In this document: positions 33,377 through 43,944 of the stretch, piece by piece | How the letters are laid out: the number at the start of each line of letters is the position of its first letter | How positions within the stretch are numbered: the stretch's first letter is position 1 | Program-made: the position numbers and the translations under genes | DNA from: Cordylochernes scorpioides | Taxonomy: Eukaryota; Arthropoda; Arachnida; Pseudoscorpiones; Chernetidae | Length of the DNA: 64,000 nucleotides | NCBI GenBank assembly: GCA_030710605.1 | Contig: CP092863.1 | Location: 106,936,099 to 107,000,098 of the forward strand | Direction of reading: 5' to 3' | Notes under the pieces: generated by a model | What the model was told of the DNA's origin: nothing | What the model saw: the letters and a program-made list of their open reading frames with translations, nothing else | Database searches by the model: none

Positions 33377-35640
33377 ACGCGTTCGTGGATGGCTTTTCTT
33401 GATTTATCAAGAAATTGGGTTGGCCAAATATCAGGGAACAGGCTAAATCAATGAATAGTTGATTTCTGTTCCACCAGATGGCGCTCTGCCTTCTGAAAAG
33501 CACATGTGCTCCTGGTCAGGATATGCCATTTTTAATATTGATTTCAACACCTGATCTTTTTATCTTTTATTTTTTTCTTTCGTTTTTTAATGTGCTAAGC
33601 GTATTTACGCAAGTTTGGCCTTAAATACCCATTTCTTGGTTTTTCAGGAAGCCATTGGGATCAAAAATTATTTTTTGGTCGCAATGGTTCAGCCTACTCC
33701 ACGCTGACGAGCGCCAAAAGCGCGAAACGCGTTCGTGGATGGCTTTTCTTGATTTATCAAGAAATTGGGTTGGCCAAATATCAGGGAACAGGCTAAATCA
33801 ATGAATAGTTGATTTCTGTTCCACCAGATGGCGCTCTGCCTTCTGAAAAGCACATGTGCTCCTGGTCAGGATATGCCATTTTTAATATTGATTTCAACAC
33901 CTGATCTTTTTATCTTTTATTTTTTTCTTTCGTTTTTTAATGTGCTAAGCGTATTTACGCAAGTTTGGCCTTAAATACCCATTTCTTGGTTTTTCAGGAA
34001 GCCATTGGGATCAAAAATTATTTTTTGGTCGCAATGGTTCAGCCTACTCCACGCTGACGAGCGCCAAAAGCGCGAAACGCGTTCGTGGATGGCTTTTCTT
34101 GATTTATCAAGAAATTGGGTTGGCCAAATATCAGGGAACAGGCTAAATCAATGAATAGTTGATTTCTGTTCCACCAGATGGCGCTCTGCCTTCTGAAAAG
34201 CACATGTGCTCCTGGTCAGGATATGCCATTTTTAATATTGATTTCAACACCTGATCTTTTTATCTTTTATTTTTTTCTTTCGTTTTTTAATGTGCTAAGC
34301 GTATTTACGCAAGTTTGGCCTTAAATACCCATTTCTTGGTTTTTCAGGAAGCCATTGGGATCAAAAATTATTTTTTGGTCGCAATGGTTCAGCCTACTCC
34401 ACGCTGACGAGCGCCAAAAGCGCGAAACGCGTTCGTGGATGGCTTTTCTTGATTTATCAAGAAATTGGGTTGGCCAAATATCAGGGAACAGGCTAAATCA
34501 ATGAATAGTTGATTTCTGTTCCACCAGATGGCGCTCTGCCTTCTGAAAAGCACATGTGCTCCTGATCAGGATATGCCATTTTTAATATTGATTTCAACAC
34601 CTGATCTTTTTATCTTTTATTTTTTTCTTTCGTTTTTTAATGTGCTAAGCGTATTTACGCAAGTTTGGCCTTAAATACCCATTTCTTGGTTTTTCAGGAA
34701 GCCATTGGGATCAAAAATTATTTTTTGGTCGCAATGGTTCAGCCTACTCCACGCTGACGAGCGCCAAAAGCGCGAAACGCGTTCGTGGATGGCTTTTCTT
34801 GATTTATCAAGAAATTGGGTTGGCCAAATATCAGGGAGCAGGCTAAATCAATGAATAGTTGATTTCTGTTCCACCAGATGGCGCTCTGCCTTCTGAAAAG
34901 CACATGTGCTCCTGGTCAGGATATGCCATTTTTAATATTGATTTCAACACCTGATCTTTTTATCTTTTATTTTTTTTCTTTCGTTTTTTAATGTGCTAAG
35001 CGTATTTACGCAAGTTTGGCCTTAAATACCCATTTCTTGGTTTTTCAGGAAGCCATTGGGATCAAAAATTATTTTTTGGTCGCAATGGTTCAGCCTAATC
35101 CACGCTGACGAGCGCCAAAAGCGCGAAACGCGTTCGTGGATGGCTTTTCTTGATTTATCAAGAAATTGGGTTGGCCAAATATCAGGGAACAGGCTAAATC
35201 AATGAATAGTTGATTTCTGTTCCACCAGATGGCGCTCTGCCTTCTGAAAAGCACATGTGCTCCTGGTCAGGATATGCCATTTTTAATATTGATTTCAACA
35301 CCTGATCTTTTTATCTTTTATTTTTTTCTTTCGTTTTTTAATGTGCTAAGCGTATTTACGCAAGTTTGGCCTTAAATACCCATTTCTTGGTTTTTCAGGA
35401 AGCCATTGGGATCAAAAATTATTTTTTGGTCGCAATGGTTCAGCCTACTCCACGCTGACGAGCGCCAAAAGCGCGAAACGCGTTCGTGGATGGCTTTTCT
35501 TGATTTATCAAGAAATTGGGTTGGCCAAATATCAGGGAACAGGCTAAATCAATGAATAGTTGATTTCTGTTCCACCAGATGGCGCTCTGCCTTCTGAAAA
35601 GCACATGTGCTCCTGGTCAGGATATGCCATTTTTAATATA
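33377..35640 (-). repeat. 350-bp satellite, inverted block, about 6.5 monomers
   Basis: At 33376/33377 the array flips to the reverse complement: TTTGGCCAA is followed at once by CGCGTTCGTGGATGGC. Reverse monomers follow at 33381, 33731, 34081, 34431, 34781, 35132 and 35482. The block ends in a TA tract at 35636-35655. A few private changes occur (for example CTGATCAGG at 34563 and CAGGGAGCAGG near 34835). Confidence 0.97.
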
Positions 35641-35689
35641 TATATATATATACATATAATATTATACTAATATTTTTATAAATGAATAA

Positions 35690-35930
35690 GAGAATAGGTG
35701 GAAGGATGGTCTACACCGTTGGTTTTCAACCGCTACGACCCGGGATCGAATCCCGCATTGGGCACTTTTTTTTTCTAATTAAAAATAATTCTCGAATGGC
35801 CCCTGATTCTTGCAAAGGTTCAACTCCAGAGAGTTTAAGTAATCAAACGGGGCTCTGTCACACTTGTAATTGAAAAAAGGAGAAATGCTTTTCAGACGAC
35901 CGGCGACATCAAAATATGGAACATCTTTAA
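35690..35930 (+). mobile_element. Decayed copy of the tRNA-derived SINE
   Basis: The head GGTGGAAGGATGGTCTACAC, B box GGATCGAATCCCGCATTGGG, then a T run and CTGATTCTTGCAAAGG and ATCAAACGGGGCTCTG match the two full copies in reverse. The 3' half is lost or diverged and no target duplication is visible. It touches MITE A debris at about 35.9 kb. Confidence 0.75.
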
Positions 35931-36340
35931 GTTTTTTTCCATGAGTATATAACATAAAATTGAGCTAGAATGATACAATGTACCAAAAAAGGCACCTTTC
36001 TCTTTAAAATGCATTAAAACAATACATTTTGGTTAATTACCCACCCCAATATAGAACATTAAAGTGGCGATAAAGAATGTTCCATATTTTGACGAAATTT
36101 CCCTGAACTGCTGTTGTGGCTCATTTTCCATCAACGCCTTAACGTACAATGCTGAGGTGATGAACTATAAAATATGTGTTTCAATACATATTTAATTGGT
36201 GAAGTGATTGTTTTGGCACATATTAGACTATAATATAGGTTAATAAAAATACTTATTACGAAAGGAAACTTCTCGAATCTCCACCTTTCTATAGCGTCAG
36301 ACAACAGACAGTTACTGGTGTTGTAGATCTGTATTACTAT
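35931..36340. other. MITE A and retrozyme-tail fragments
   Basis: CATCTTTAAGTTTTTTTCCATG near 35930 is a decayed MITE A end. CTGTTGTGGCTCATTTTCC at 36112 and the following TGAGGTGATGAAC ... CAATACATATTTAA resemble the retrozyme-like body downstream of its hammerhead, but no hammerhead core is present. Confidence 0.45.
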
Positions 36341-36359
36341 ATATAGTCACGACCGTCTT

Positions 36360-36647
36360 TCCTCATCGGCCGCCTCTGTCACGGATAATATACAGTTATC
36401 ATCGTCATGCGTTCTTAATTCTGTCACCGTTTGCTTTTGGTTCAGTGGTAGAATGCTCGCCTGCCACGCGGGCGCCCCGGGTTCGATTCCTGGCCGATGC
36501 ATTTTTTTTTTTTACAATTTTTAAAACTCATTTATATATTATAAAAGAATGACATCCACGGCGCCAATTTATAATTGTAACGAATAGTATTTGAATAAAA
36601 GCATTTAATCGGGTAAAACCCGGGCGTTTCCCGGGTCATTCGGCTAG
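36360..36647 (+). mobile_element. Non-autonomous Helitron carrying a tRNA-Gly insertion
   Basis: The 3' end is a clean Helitron terminus: the hairpin ACCCGGGCGTTTCCCGGGT (36618-36636), seven bases, then CTAG (36644-36647) and T. The body aligns with the minus-strand copy at 22.8-23.3 kb (TCATGCGTTCTT, CTGTCACCGTTTGCTTTT, ATAATTGTAACGAATAGTAT). The 5' border is not defined. Confidence 0.75.
36433..36501 (+). tRNA. tRNA-Gly(GCC)-like pseudogene, 5' acceptor strand missing
   Basis: From GGTTCAGTGGTAGAATG through the anticodon stem CTCGCCTGCCACGCGGG (anticodon GCC), and the B box GGGTTCGATTCC to GATGCA, this matches animal tRNA-Gly(GCC). The 5' acceptor strand is not tRNA: GCTTTT fails to pair with CGATGC and equals the flanking Helitron sequence. 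In the sister Helitron at 23.16 kb the same site holds only a homopolymer run, so about 63 nt of tRNA were inserted here, followed by a T run. It is unlikely to be a functional tRNA, although both pol III boxes survive. Confidence 0.75.
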
Positions 36648-36659
36648 TGTGAATATACC

Positions 36660-37560
36660 AGAGAGTCAGATATTTAATTACTCTTGTAAATATATTTATA
36701 ACTATCTGTCTAACATTTGAAAAGATCAGGTTTCTAATCTATCTTATCTTTACTTTTTATTGTATAGTGGTCTATATAACTGTTTTCTCTGTTTAACATT
36801 TGTAAATTGACGCAAATTATCAATAGCTGGAATATCGTGTTTTGTGTATGTGTGTGTTGAAATAAAGAAAATTAAAAATAATCAAACGTTCCATAAAAAA
36901 ATAGTTAAAATATAATTTGATCCATATCACTGTTTAACCATTGTAAATTCACACAATTATTCCTAGGAGGAAATGTCGCGTTTTGCGAGTTGAAATAAAG
37001 AAATGAGAATAGATAATGGATTTGTGATGTGTTTATAAGAGGATATTTTGTGATAGCCATATACAACTTCACAGTTCAGAATGGAAATCAGAAAATACGA
37101 CAGAGTTGACATAGAATGGCATTCCTCACAATGACTTGGGGAAAATATCACGTCCATCCTGTTTGCCGTTTCACTGGAGATTAGGTGACACATACCAAAT
37201 ATTCTAACATAGAATTTTATAAAATATATTCTATCAGTTTCTGGCATTGAATTGATATTCGTAATGTAAATATGAATTATTTGCCAAATAAAGCAGTAAC
37301 TTCCAGATGAAAATGTTTCAAATCAAGAATTTTCCTGGTTATTTCTGTGTGCGTGGAAGTGGTTTATCTTTATAAGCTTAGATATATCAATTTGTTTTTT
37401 TTTAATTACAAAAGGGGTGGTTTAGAGAGCTGGTCGCTCTGGGGAGGTTTAACTGACTAAACCTCGCTATTTCCACAACACCTTAGACTCTTTCAATTCT
37501 ATCGGTCTGATATCACTACATAAATATCGCATATATTTTTTTATATGAATATAAATTTGT
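36660..37560. other. Intergenic sequence with repeated GTTGAAATAAAGAAA-type ends
   Basis: Two loosely similar units (about 36780-36870 and 36925-37005) each run from a TTTAACATTTGTAAATTGAC-like start to TCGCGTTTTGYG and GTTGAAATAAAGAAA. A third is at about 52625-52697. They could be the 3' end of an older element. No protein is recognised; a 94-codon minus-strand frame at 36963-37247 has no motif. Confidence 0.45.
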
Positions 37561-37574
37561 GGCAAAGGCAAAAA

Positions 37575-37760
37575 AAATCAAAGGTCGCCTCTCCCGTCAA
37601 ATTAAACGTCAAAACTAGACGCCATCTATTGACCGTCGCCGCAAACTAGCGGCCTCAGGACGGTGACAAAGCCACAACACCAGCTTTAGCAAACTGAGAA
37701 GCGTCCACCTAAAGACCATGGTTTCGGGCTAGTGGCCCTCGTCAGTCCAGGATGGACTTT
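37575..37760 (-). mobile_element. Retrozyme-like unit, minus strand
   Basis: Read on the minus strand: hammerhead, then GCTGGTGTTGTGGCTTTGTC, then AATTTGACGGGAGAGGCGAC. This is the same order as the pair at 6.4-7.15 kb. A second minus-strand tail (GACGGGAGAGTTGAC) is at 37875-37895. Confidence 0.65.
37706..37753 (-). ncRNA. Type I hammerhead ribozyme, copy 3
   Basis: On the minus strand: CTGACGA (37745-37739), stem II GGGC...GCCC with a 5-nt loop, GAAA (37725-37722), palindromic stem III CCATGG (37721-37716), the cleavage triplet GTC, and stem I CCTGGA/TTTAGG with six pairs including two G-U. All core positions are present; it has the strongest stem II of the three. Its sequence differs from the 6.4-7.0 kb copies in both long stems while keeping them paired. 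Confidence 0.88.
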
Positions 37761-37969
37761 TTTCCATGAGATTCACAAAGATTCGAAGAAAATTTTCACA
37801 ATTCGCTGAAAAGATGTTTCGCTGGCTAAGTGACTGGGCTAAATCTATGGACTATTTTATCAATATAAATATAGGTCAACTCTCCCGTCCAAAAAGACAC
37901 AAACTCTTCGTGCTATCTATTATCAGATAAACACCTCTTTGTAAATTTCTGAAACTTCCATTAAGTCTT

Positions 37970-38165
37970 TCCGGATCTCGTGAAATTGAAACCATACCTG
38001 AGATAACGAGAGTCATTAGTTCGAAACCATGTTGGCGTTCTGAATTTTTCAAAGCTGGTGTAGCAGTTTTGTCATCCATCTGAGTTTGTTTGCAAATTTG
38101 CAAATACGGTCAATATAGACTGATTATTATTTAATGTTTATTTTGAAGAGGGAGAGGTGAGATAT
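37970..38165 (+). mobile_element. Decayed retrozyme-like unit, plus strand
   Basis: TTCGAAACCATGTTGG at about 38020 matches the GAAA and stem III part of the hammerhead, but the CTGANGA box is mutated (GATAACGA). It is followed by TTTTCAAAGCTGGTGTAGC and, at 38150, GGGAGAGGTGAG, the family's tail. Confidence 0.55.
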
Positions 38166-38176
38166 CTCTTTGTATA

Positions 38177-38359
38177 CAGTAGAACCTCGATGTAAAAAGG
38201 ACAACACCTAATTGCAGAGCCAAAGTGTCCTTTAGGAAGAGGTATCCTCTTACCAGAGAATTTAAAATAGTAAAAATGGTCACTTTTGGCGTTTAAAACT
38301 GTCCTTTATAGAGAGGTGGTCTCTAGCGCGAGTGTCCTCTCATGGAGTTTGTTCTACTG
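38177..38359. mobile_element. Compact pogo/Tigger-like MITE (183 bp)
   Basis: Ends CAGTAGAACCTCG and TTGTTCTACTG are inverted and flanked by TA. The inside carries one set of GTGTCCTTTAGGAAGAGGT, AATAGTAAAAATGGTCA and CTCTAGCGCGAGTGTCCTCT. This is the unexpanded form of the element at 4512-5981. Confidence 0.85.
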
Positions 38360-38567
38360 TATTAATAGCCACATCATATACTAATTTAAAAAAAGGTAAT
38401 TTTTTAATAAAAAAGATAGCGTTAACGTTTACTCATTTCTTTCTTTGTTATTAATTTATAAATCACAAGTTAAAATGGAACAAAAGGGACATTTATAAAT
38501 CACCATATAAATCAACATATAAAAATACATATTGTTACGATGTACTAGAGCGCCATCTGTTATCAAA

Positions 38568-38680
38568 TTATAAAACTATTTTAGAGGCGTAACCCTCCCT
38601 TTAATTTTTCCATCGCAGTAAGGACAGTAGAAATTGTTTTATTTTAAAAAGAATGTTACGCCTCTAAAATAGTTTTATAA
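38568..38680. repeat. Short foldback with 26-bp arms
   Basis: TTATAAAACTATTTTAGAGG (38568 on) and its mirror ending at 38680 enclose a piece of MITE B (CCATCGCAGTAAGGACAGTA). Just before it, AGAGCGCCATCTG resembles the S1/S2 hairpin core. Confidence 0.7.
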
Positions 38681-38689
38681 AAATACATA

Positions 38690-39695
38690 TAGTTTTCCCC
38701 ATATAAATAATATTTAAAATACGCGACACGATGAGAAATAATTCTCCGAATAAATACATCTATATTAGAACGCACCCGTGGAAAATAATAAAGTCATTTG
38801 GTTGTAAATTCAACCGAATCAGACGAATATATTAGAGAAAAATTCATTTTTGAGAGAGCGCCTTATGGTGCGAGCGCTCAAGCCAATTAAACAATATTTG
38901 TGCTAAGCCTCTCCAATCTTCAATGAAAATAAATTGTGTCCTGGATTTATCGACGTGCCGTAATTGCCCCCGGTCCTTACCTAACATCCGGGGAAATGGG
39001 ATTTTAAATAGCAGACGAGAGATTCCTAGTAGCGTTTGGAATTCAAATAATGATTTCTCTCTCTTCTTTTGTTTTTATATATTTTAATATAAATCACTAT
39101 TTATTCTTCAGAATTATAAAGTCACACACATTTGAAATAATATATATATCATAATTATATATATATATAATCTTTGAATAAATTTAAAAAATCAATAAAA
39201 ATCATTTGGGTTTGTATTATGTTTATTTGTAATTTTATATTTAATATTATATTGTAATATATTTATTTCTCTCCTTCTCTTTTAGGATTATTTAATATCT
39301 TATTTTACATATATATATTATAATTGTATTCAACTTTATATATTTATATTTTAACACGATGTAATTAAGAGGTTTTAACTTCAATCTCTCTCTATTTCGT
39401 CAGCTTTCTCTCAATTATATTCAATGTAAACGCCGCCATGTTTTATTTTAAAATCATATTGTAGCGAAGTATTTATTATTTTACACTAGTATTAACAGAG
39501 TATCATTTTTTATATTTTACTACTCTGTAACTTCCCTCATTCCTTATCTTTTGTTTATCCTTCATAGTTTGTTCTTGCCTTAAATAAATTGCTGTGTCAA
39601 CCTGAAGTTATGTCTTCCCTAATTTTCCACGTGGCAAATTCTAAAAGTCTTTAATTAATATGTATCTTTAAGATATACTTAATACTTTGCAATAA
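38690..39695. other. Intergenic sequence
   Basis: AT-rich with a more balanced section at 38860-39010. No coding frame or repeat recognised. Confidence 0.5.
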
Positions 39696-39697
39696 TA

Positions 39698-39985
39698 CAC
39701 CCATGGGAAAAACTTAAGGAAGTTTCATATTTTAAGTTCACCTGTCTTCGGTTTTTTTTTTTTGAAGGAGACATAGGTGATTTTGTTCGCACTTAGTTAT
39801 CTCGTGTGTCTTTAAGGTCAATGTGTATCAAATATCTTTCAGAGTGTCGGGTAGTTGGCGATTTACGCTCCAGGAGCCCGGGTTACCTCTATTTTCTCTC
39901 TATCTTTCAGAGTTATTATCTGAATCCCGATATGCACATGGTAAAAGTACAACATTTTAAAGTCTTGTTCATGAGTATACATATG
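39698..39985. mobile_element. Tc1-like MITE A, interrupted copy
   Basis: Left end CACCCATGGGAAAAACTTAAG, the body with TTAGTTATCTCGTGTGTC, then ATCTTTCAGAG twice (39832 and 39902) around a 70-bp foreign piece containing GTCGGGTAGTTGG, and a decayed right end GTCTTGTTCATGAGTATA. The duplicated ATCTTTCAGAG looks like an insertion footprint. Confidence 0.65.
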
Positions 39986-41150
39986 AATGTGAATATGAAG
40001 TACAAAAAAAAAAAAAACATAATATCATATTTGAATCAATTCATATTTTTTACTTATAATCAAACATTAGAGGTAGCTTTGTTTCCCTATAAAGTTTGAA
40101 ATTAACGAATAGGGTGCCGAACTAGTAATTTAAAAAGTGTGAAGTTAGGTTTACGTTATATTCTTAATATATTTGAATACGATGTCTATCTGTCGGTCTG
40201 TCTGGCCCAGATGTATAGTTACAACTCGGAGACGGTTCGAAGTTAAGGCTTCTTCTTATTATTATTTCTTATCTCCACTCAATCATATTAGGATATCATG
40301 TTGTGAACCTTGATAGTGTCTGTTTGACAACCATCATGACTGGGTGAAGTAGAATGTGTCTGCCTTTGTCATTAAGACTGGGAGCACTACTCAGTGGCAG
40401 GCTGACTTAGCTCCAAAAGAAATGGCCACCTTTGACATGAGGAACAGACGCCATATGCAGCCGTTCCTAACATGGAATTCAAACGCTGCTCATCCAGTAT
40501 CCCTGGAGCCCTTACAGGGTACTATCAGCCGGGCCAGCTGAACCCAGGTTTTTTAGTGAGCTTGTTACTGCTCCCCTCCTCCTTTTTCATCCGGGCTTGG
40601 GACCGGCAAAGGCGGAGTTAAGGCTTGAATTTTATGTATGATTTTTATGGAGAACATTCGTGACACCAATATAGAAGAAAATCTAGGATTACAAGTTCAT
40701 ATCTCGAATATAAATGAAATTAAAAACCCAAAAACTTTTAAAAATAATCACTTATACATACATCAGAGGCACAATGCACCAACGCGCGCTTCCCCACTTC
40801 AGTCCTTTACAAAGCAAACCTATTTTGTGATTTACTAATTCTGCCAAGTTTAGCTGGTCACAGAGCTTCGGGTTGGTTTTGTAGTCAATGTGTTCGACGG
40901 TAACGATTTTTTTTAAAGAGCTACAAAAATGCTTTCGCAATTTAATCTTGAATCATTAATAATACCTTGGAGTTACATGTAAACAAACTATTAGTGTTAA
41001 CCATAAAAAAATTAATTTATCTGTTATCAATATAAATAATTGGTTTGTTTTTAATCAACCCAGGTTTTCAGGTTCCTGGAACGTAGAATATTATATAAAT
41101 ACAAAATAATCAATCAAATATATATATAATTAAATAAAAAGGCATATTTT
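39986..41150. other. Intergenic sequence with a GC-richer island
   Basis: 40330-40640 is GC-balanced and open in one frame for 61 codons (40356-40541), ending in CCGGGCTTGGGACCGGCAAA. It looks like a fragment of an older coding element, possibly a LINE 3' part, but no domain can be named. The rest is AT-rich. Confidence 0.4.
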
Positions 41151-41285
41151 GGATCAAAATATAATTTATTTTACCAATATTTCATTTGGCTGAACGCCAA
41201 CCTTTATCAAGGTGTTATAACATTTTTAATTTTATTTGAAGATTTATTTATAGATTGCTCTATTTTCAAAACATATATATATTTT
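41150..41285 (-). mobile_element. Penelope-like terminal remnant
   Basis: On the minus strand it contains TTGATAAAGGTTGGCGTTCA, GCCAAATGAAATATTGG and, on the plus strand downstream, GATTGCTCTATTTTCAAAAC. The same core words are found as an inverted pair at 52.93-53.06 kb. The layout (a CTGANGA-like box, a GGC...GCC stem, GAAA) recalls the hammerhead-like motif of Penelope-like elements' pseudo-LTRs, decayed. Confidence 0.5.
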
Positions 41286-42280
41286 GAAAATAAATTAATC
41301 TAAAAATCGAACAAAGAAATGAAATTATCTTCTGCTGAGTAATGACTCAGCTAAACTATAGCAGACGATGAAGCTGATATTTAGTCTAATTATTCCCACC
41401 AAATGAGAATCCAGTTTGAATTTTTTTTTTCAAAAAGAAAGAAATTCTCATATCAATTCTCTATCTTGAAAAGATCGTCTGTTAAATTAAAAAACTATGT
41501 AAATATGGCAGCGTTATGGAAATTTCTAGGCTATTAGAAGTCTCGTCTGGAATAATATCGGCACTCTTTACGACCAACTCATTAAGTTCCACTTTCTTCC
41601 CCCCTTTCTTCTCAAAGCGCCGCTCTTCTTTAAAAAGAAAAAAAAAGCAGACGGCCATTAGAGAATTCGATATATTGATGTGGAAATTAAAAAAAAGCGC
41701 CATATTGATTTTGGTAAAACGGCAGAAGATTTTTTGAAATTATAGGTTGACTATTGCTTGTTTCGTATTGGTTGAGATTTCTTCTAATTCAACGAGAATT
41801 TCAGACAAATATATCTCCCCCCTCCCTCTCTACCTCTCTTCCACATTTTCATCAATTTTTTTTTTTTAAGTTGATGGAAGGTAAAAAAATCTCTCTGGTA
41901 AAAAATTGCTATTCGTGTTTTTTTTTCCTACAAATATTTGCTTGCATTTTAGTTTATCTTTTTTAATTGCTGATTTTTTTTTCATTGAGCGTTTTTTAAA
42001 ATTTATTTTTATTTTTTTGGATAGAATCTTCTTATATGTGAGTTTTTTTATTAGTTTGAAAGATTTTTTGTGAATTGTAAATGTGAATGCTTATTATTTT
42101 ATTGATAATTTTCCATGGAATAAGAGCGATGTGTTGAAAAGAATTGATTAGAGGAGAGGGAGGTTGTTGATAAGCATTTTCAGCATTTCGTTCTTTTTTT
42201 TTTCATTTTTGTGTTTGAAGAACCTTCATGTGAAACAATATTTCAAATTCTTACAAATTTTCTATCATATTTTAAATACA
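41286..42280. other. Intergenic sequence
   Basis: Long T tracts. Open frames of 70-73 codons at 41482-41966 are low-complexity Phe/Lys/Ser. No gene. Confidence 0.55.
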
Positions 42281-42720
42281 GTCATGGACAAAACTTAAGA
42301 ATTTTTCATATTTTGTTGTTGCCGGTTGTCTGTTATTATTTCTTTTTGTAAGAAGACAGAGGTAATTTTGTTCACACTTGGTTATCTCGTGTGTCTTCGA
42401 AACTGTGTATCAAATATCCTTCACAGTCATTGTATGAATCCCGATATACATGCTAAAAGGTACAACTTACTTAAATTCTGTCCATGAGTGTATCTTTCAG
42501 AGTCATTGTATGAATCCCGATATACATGCTAAAAGGAACAACTTACTTAAGTTTTGTCCATGAGTATATATTTCTGAGTTATTGTATGAATCCCGATATA
42601 CATGCTAAAAGGTACAACTTACTTAAGTTTTGTCCATGAGTGTATCTTTCAGAGTTATTGTCTGAATCCCGATATACATACTGAAAGGTACAACTTACGT
42701 AAGTTTGTCCAAGAGTGTAT
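42281..42720. mobile_element. Tc1-like MITE A with about four minisatellite units
   Basis: Left end AGTCATGGACAAAACTTAAG, body with CACACTTGGTTATCTCG, then units with ATCCCGATATACATGCTAAA at 42439, 42512, 42589 and 42667, and an end TTTGTCCAAGAGTGTA. Same orientation as the 14.1-kb copy. Confidence 0.75.
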
Positions 42721-42837
42721 TTTTATAAATAAATATAAATCAAATAATATTTATGTTTTTGATATATATTAATGAACATAACTCTCTAGTCAAACTTTCA
42801 GAAAAAAAATATTTTTTCTAAACGTTAAGAATATTAA

Positions 42838-43095
42838 GAAAAAGGCATCTCTCCTGATCATGCTACTAAAAGTTGCTGATGGCTTGCGTCATCTGTATGA
42901 ATAAATATAAACTAATCATTGATTATTAATTATTCCAGAATTGACCAAATACCTATTCTTGATTAATAAATAATGGTTATTTGGCCAATTCTGGAATAAT
43001 TAAAAAAAATCAATGATTATTTGATATTTATTCCGCCAGATGGCGCAAGCCATCAACAACTTTTAGTTGCACGATCAGGTGATGCCTTTTTTCTT
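42838..43095. mobile_element. Foldback element of hairpin family S2 (complete)
   Basis: Two arms of about 120 bp face each other: AGAAAAAGGCATCTCTCCTG at the left and its mirror CAGGTGATGCCTTTTTTCTT at the right. Each has AACTAAAAGTT, GATGGC...CATC or its pair, and the GGAATAA/TTATTCC stem. This shows that S2, like S1, exists as a head-to-head pair. Confidence 0.85.
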
Positions 43096-43290
43096 AATAT
43101 ATATATTATATAAAATTAGTTCAAATGATTCATTTTAATATATCGATTGGCAACACGCTAACCTTTATCAATATACATTTTTTGGTAACTTGTTCACTAC
43201 TTTGTTAAAGTTTGGCGTGTTTTGTTAATCTAAATACTAGTTTAAAAATAAATTTTCGATCCCTATATTACTTTTTATATAAATATTTAT
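43096..43290. mobile_element. Penelope-like terminal remnant
   Basis: ATCGATTGGCAACACGCTAACC followed by TTTATCAATATAC is a diverged form of the 41.15-kb motif. No coding sequence. Confidence 0.4.
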
Positions 43291-43294
43291 TTAT

Positions 43295-43480
43295 AGAAAT
43301 TGGGTTGGCCAAATATCAGGGAACAGGCTAAATCAATGATTAGTTGATTTCTGTTCCACCAGATGGCGCTCTGCCTTCTGTAAAGCACATGTGCTCCTGG
43401 TCAGGATATGCTTTCTTTATTTTTAATATCAACCTTTTTATTTATTTTTTTTCTATTATTTTTTCACATATTTTTATTTA
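43295..43480. repeat. Half-copy of hairpin repeat S1
   Basis: AAATTGGGTTGGCCAAATAT through CACCAGATGGCGCTCTGCC and AGCACATGTGCTCCTGGTC, ending in a TTTTTTTCTATTATTTTTTC border like that at 22.44 kb. Only the right arm is present. Confidence 0.85.
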
Positions 43481-43559
43481 TGTATTGATATTTATTTTTT
43501 AAAGAAATTATATTCTAACTAAAACAAATAGAACGCGTTTTCTACTATCTCTTCAACAT

Positions 43560-43940
43560 AAATGTAAACTTTAAAATGGTAAGAAACATTAAGAACCCCC
43601 GTTAGAATTGAATGGACCGGGAAAGAATTTGATTGGATTGGAATGGACCAATCAGAGGGCGGTGGGGTAGTGGAAATGGACGTTTCTTAATTGACAACCT
43701 GGAGGGAGGAGGGGTGATTGTCCCCCTAATGGAGAGAACTGAAAAATGTCGCCCATTTCACTTGTCACCCTAGAAGACAGAACACCCTGTCATCATCAGC
43801 GTTAGGCCTAACCTTGAATTAGGCTTAAACAGTATCGTTTAGTTGTTTCCTTCTTTGTCTTGAATATGTATTGCTTCAATACATATTTAAAGGGAGAGGT
43901 GCCTCTTTTTTGGTATATACATAAATGTCTTGAATATAAA
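43560..43940. other. Intergenic stretch with a retrozyme-tail-like end
   Basis: 43600-43800 contains TGGATTGG, GGATTGGAATGGACC and a GC-balanced part without open frame. The end GTATTGCTTCAATACATATT, AAGGGAGAGGTGCCTC resembles the retrozyme-like tail. No hammerhead core. Confidence 0.4.
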
Positions 43941-43944
43941 GCAA

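Noticed and set aside
30420..35640. CRISPR-like regular repeats
   Set aside because: The 350-bp units have no spacers and the context is eukaryotic; it is satellite DNA.
41516..41966. Short ORFs rich in Phe, Ser and Lys
   Set aside because: Low-complexity T-rich DNA; open frames occur on both strands without motifs.
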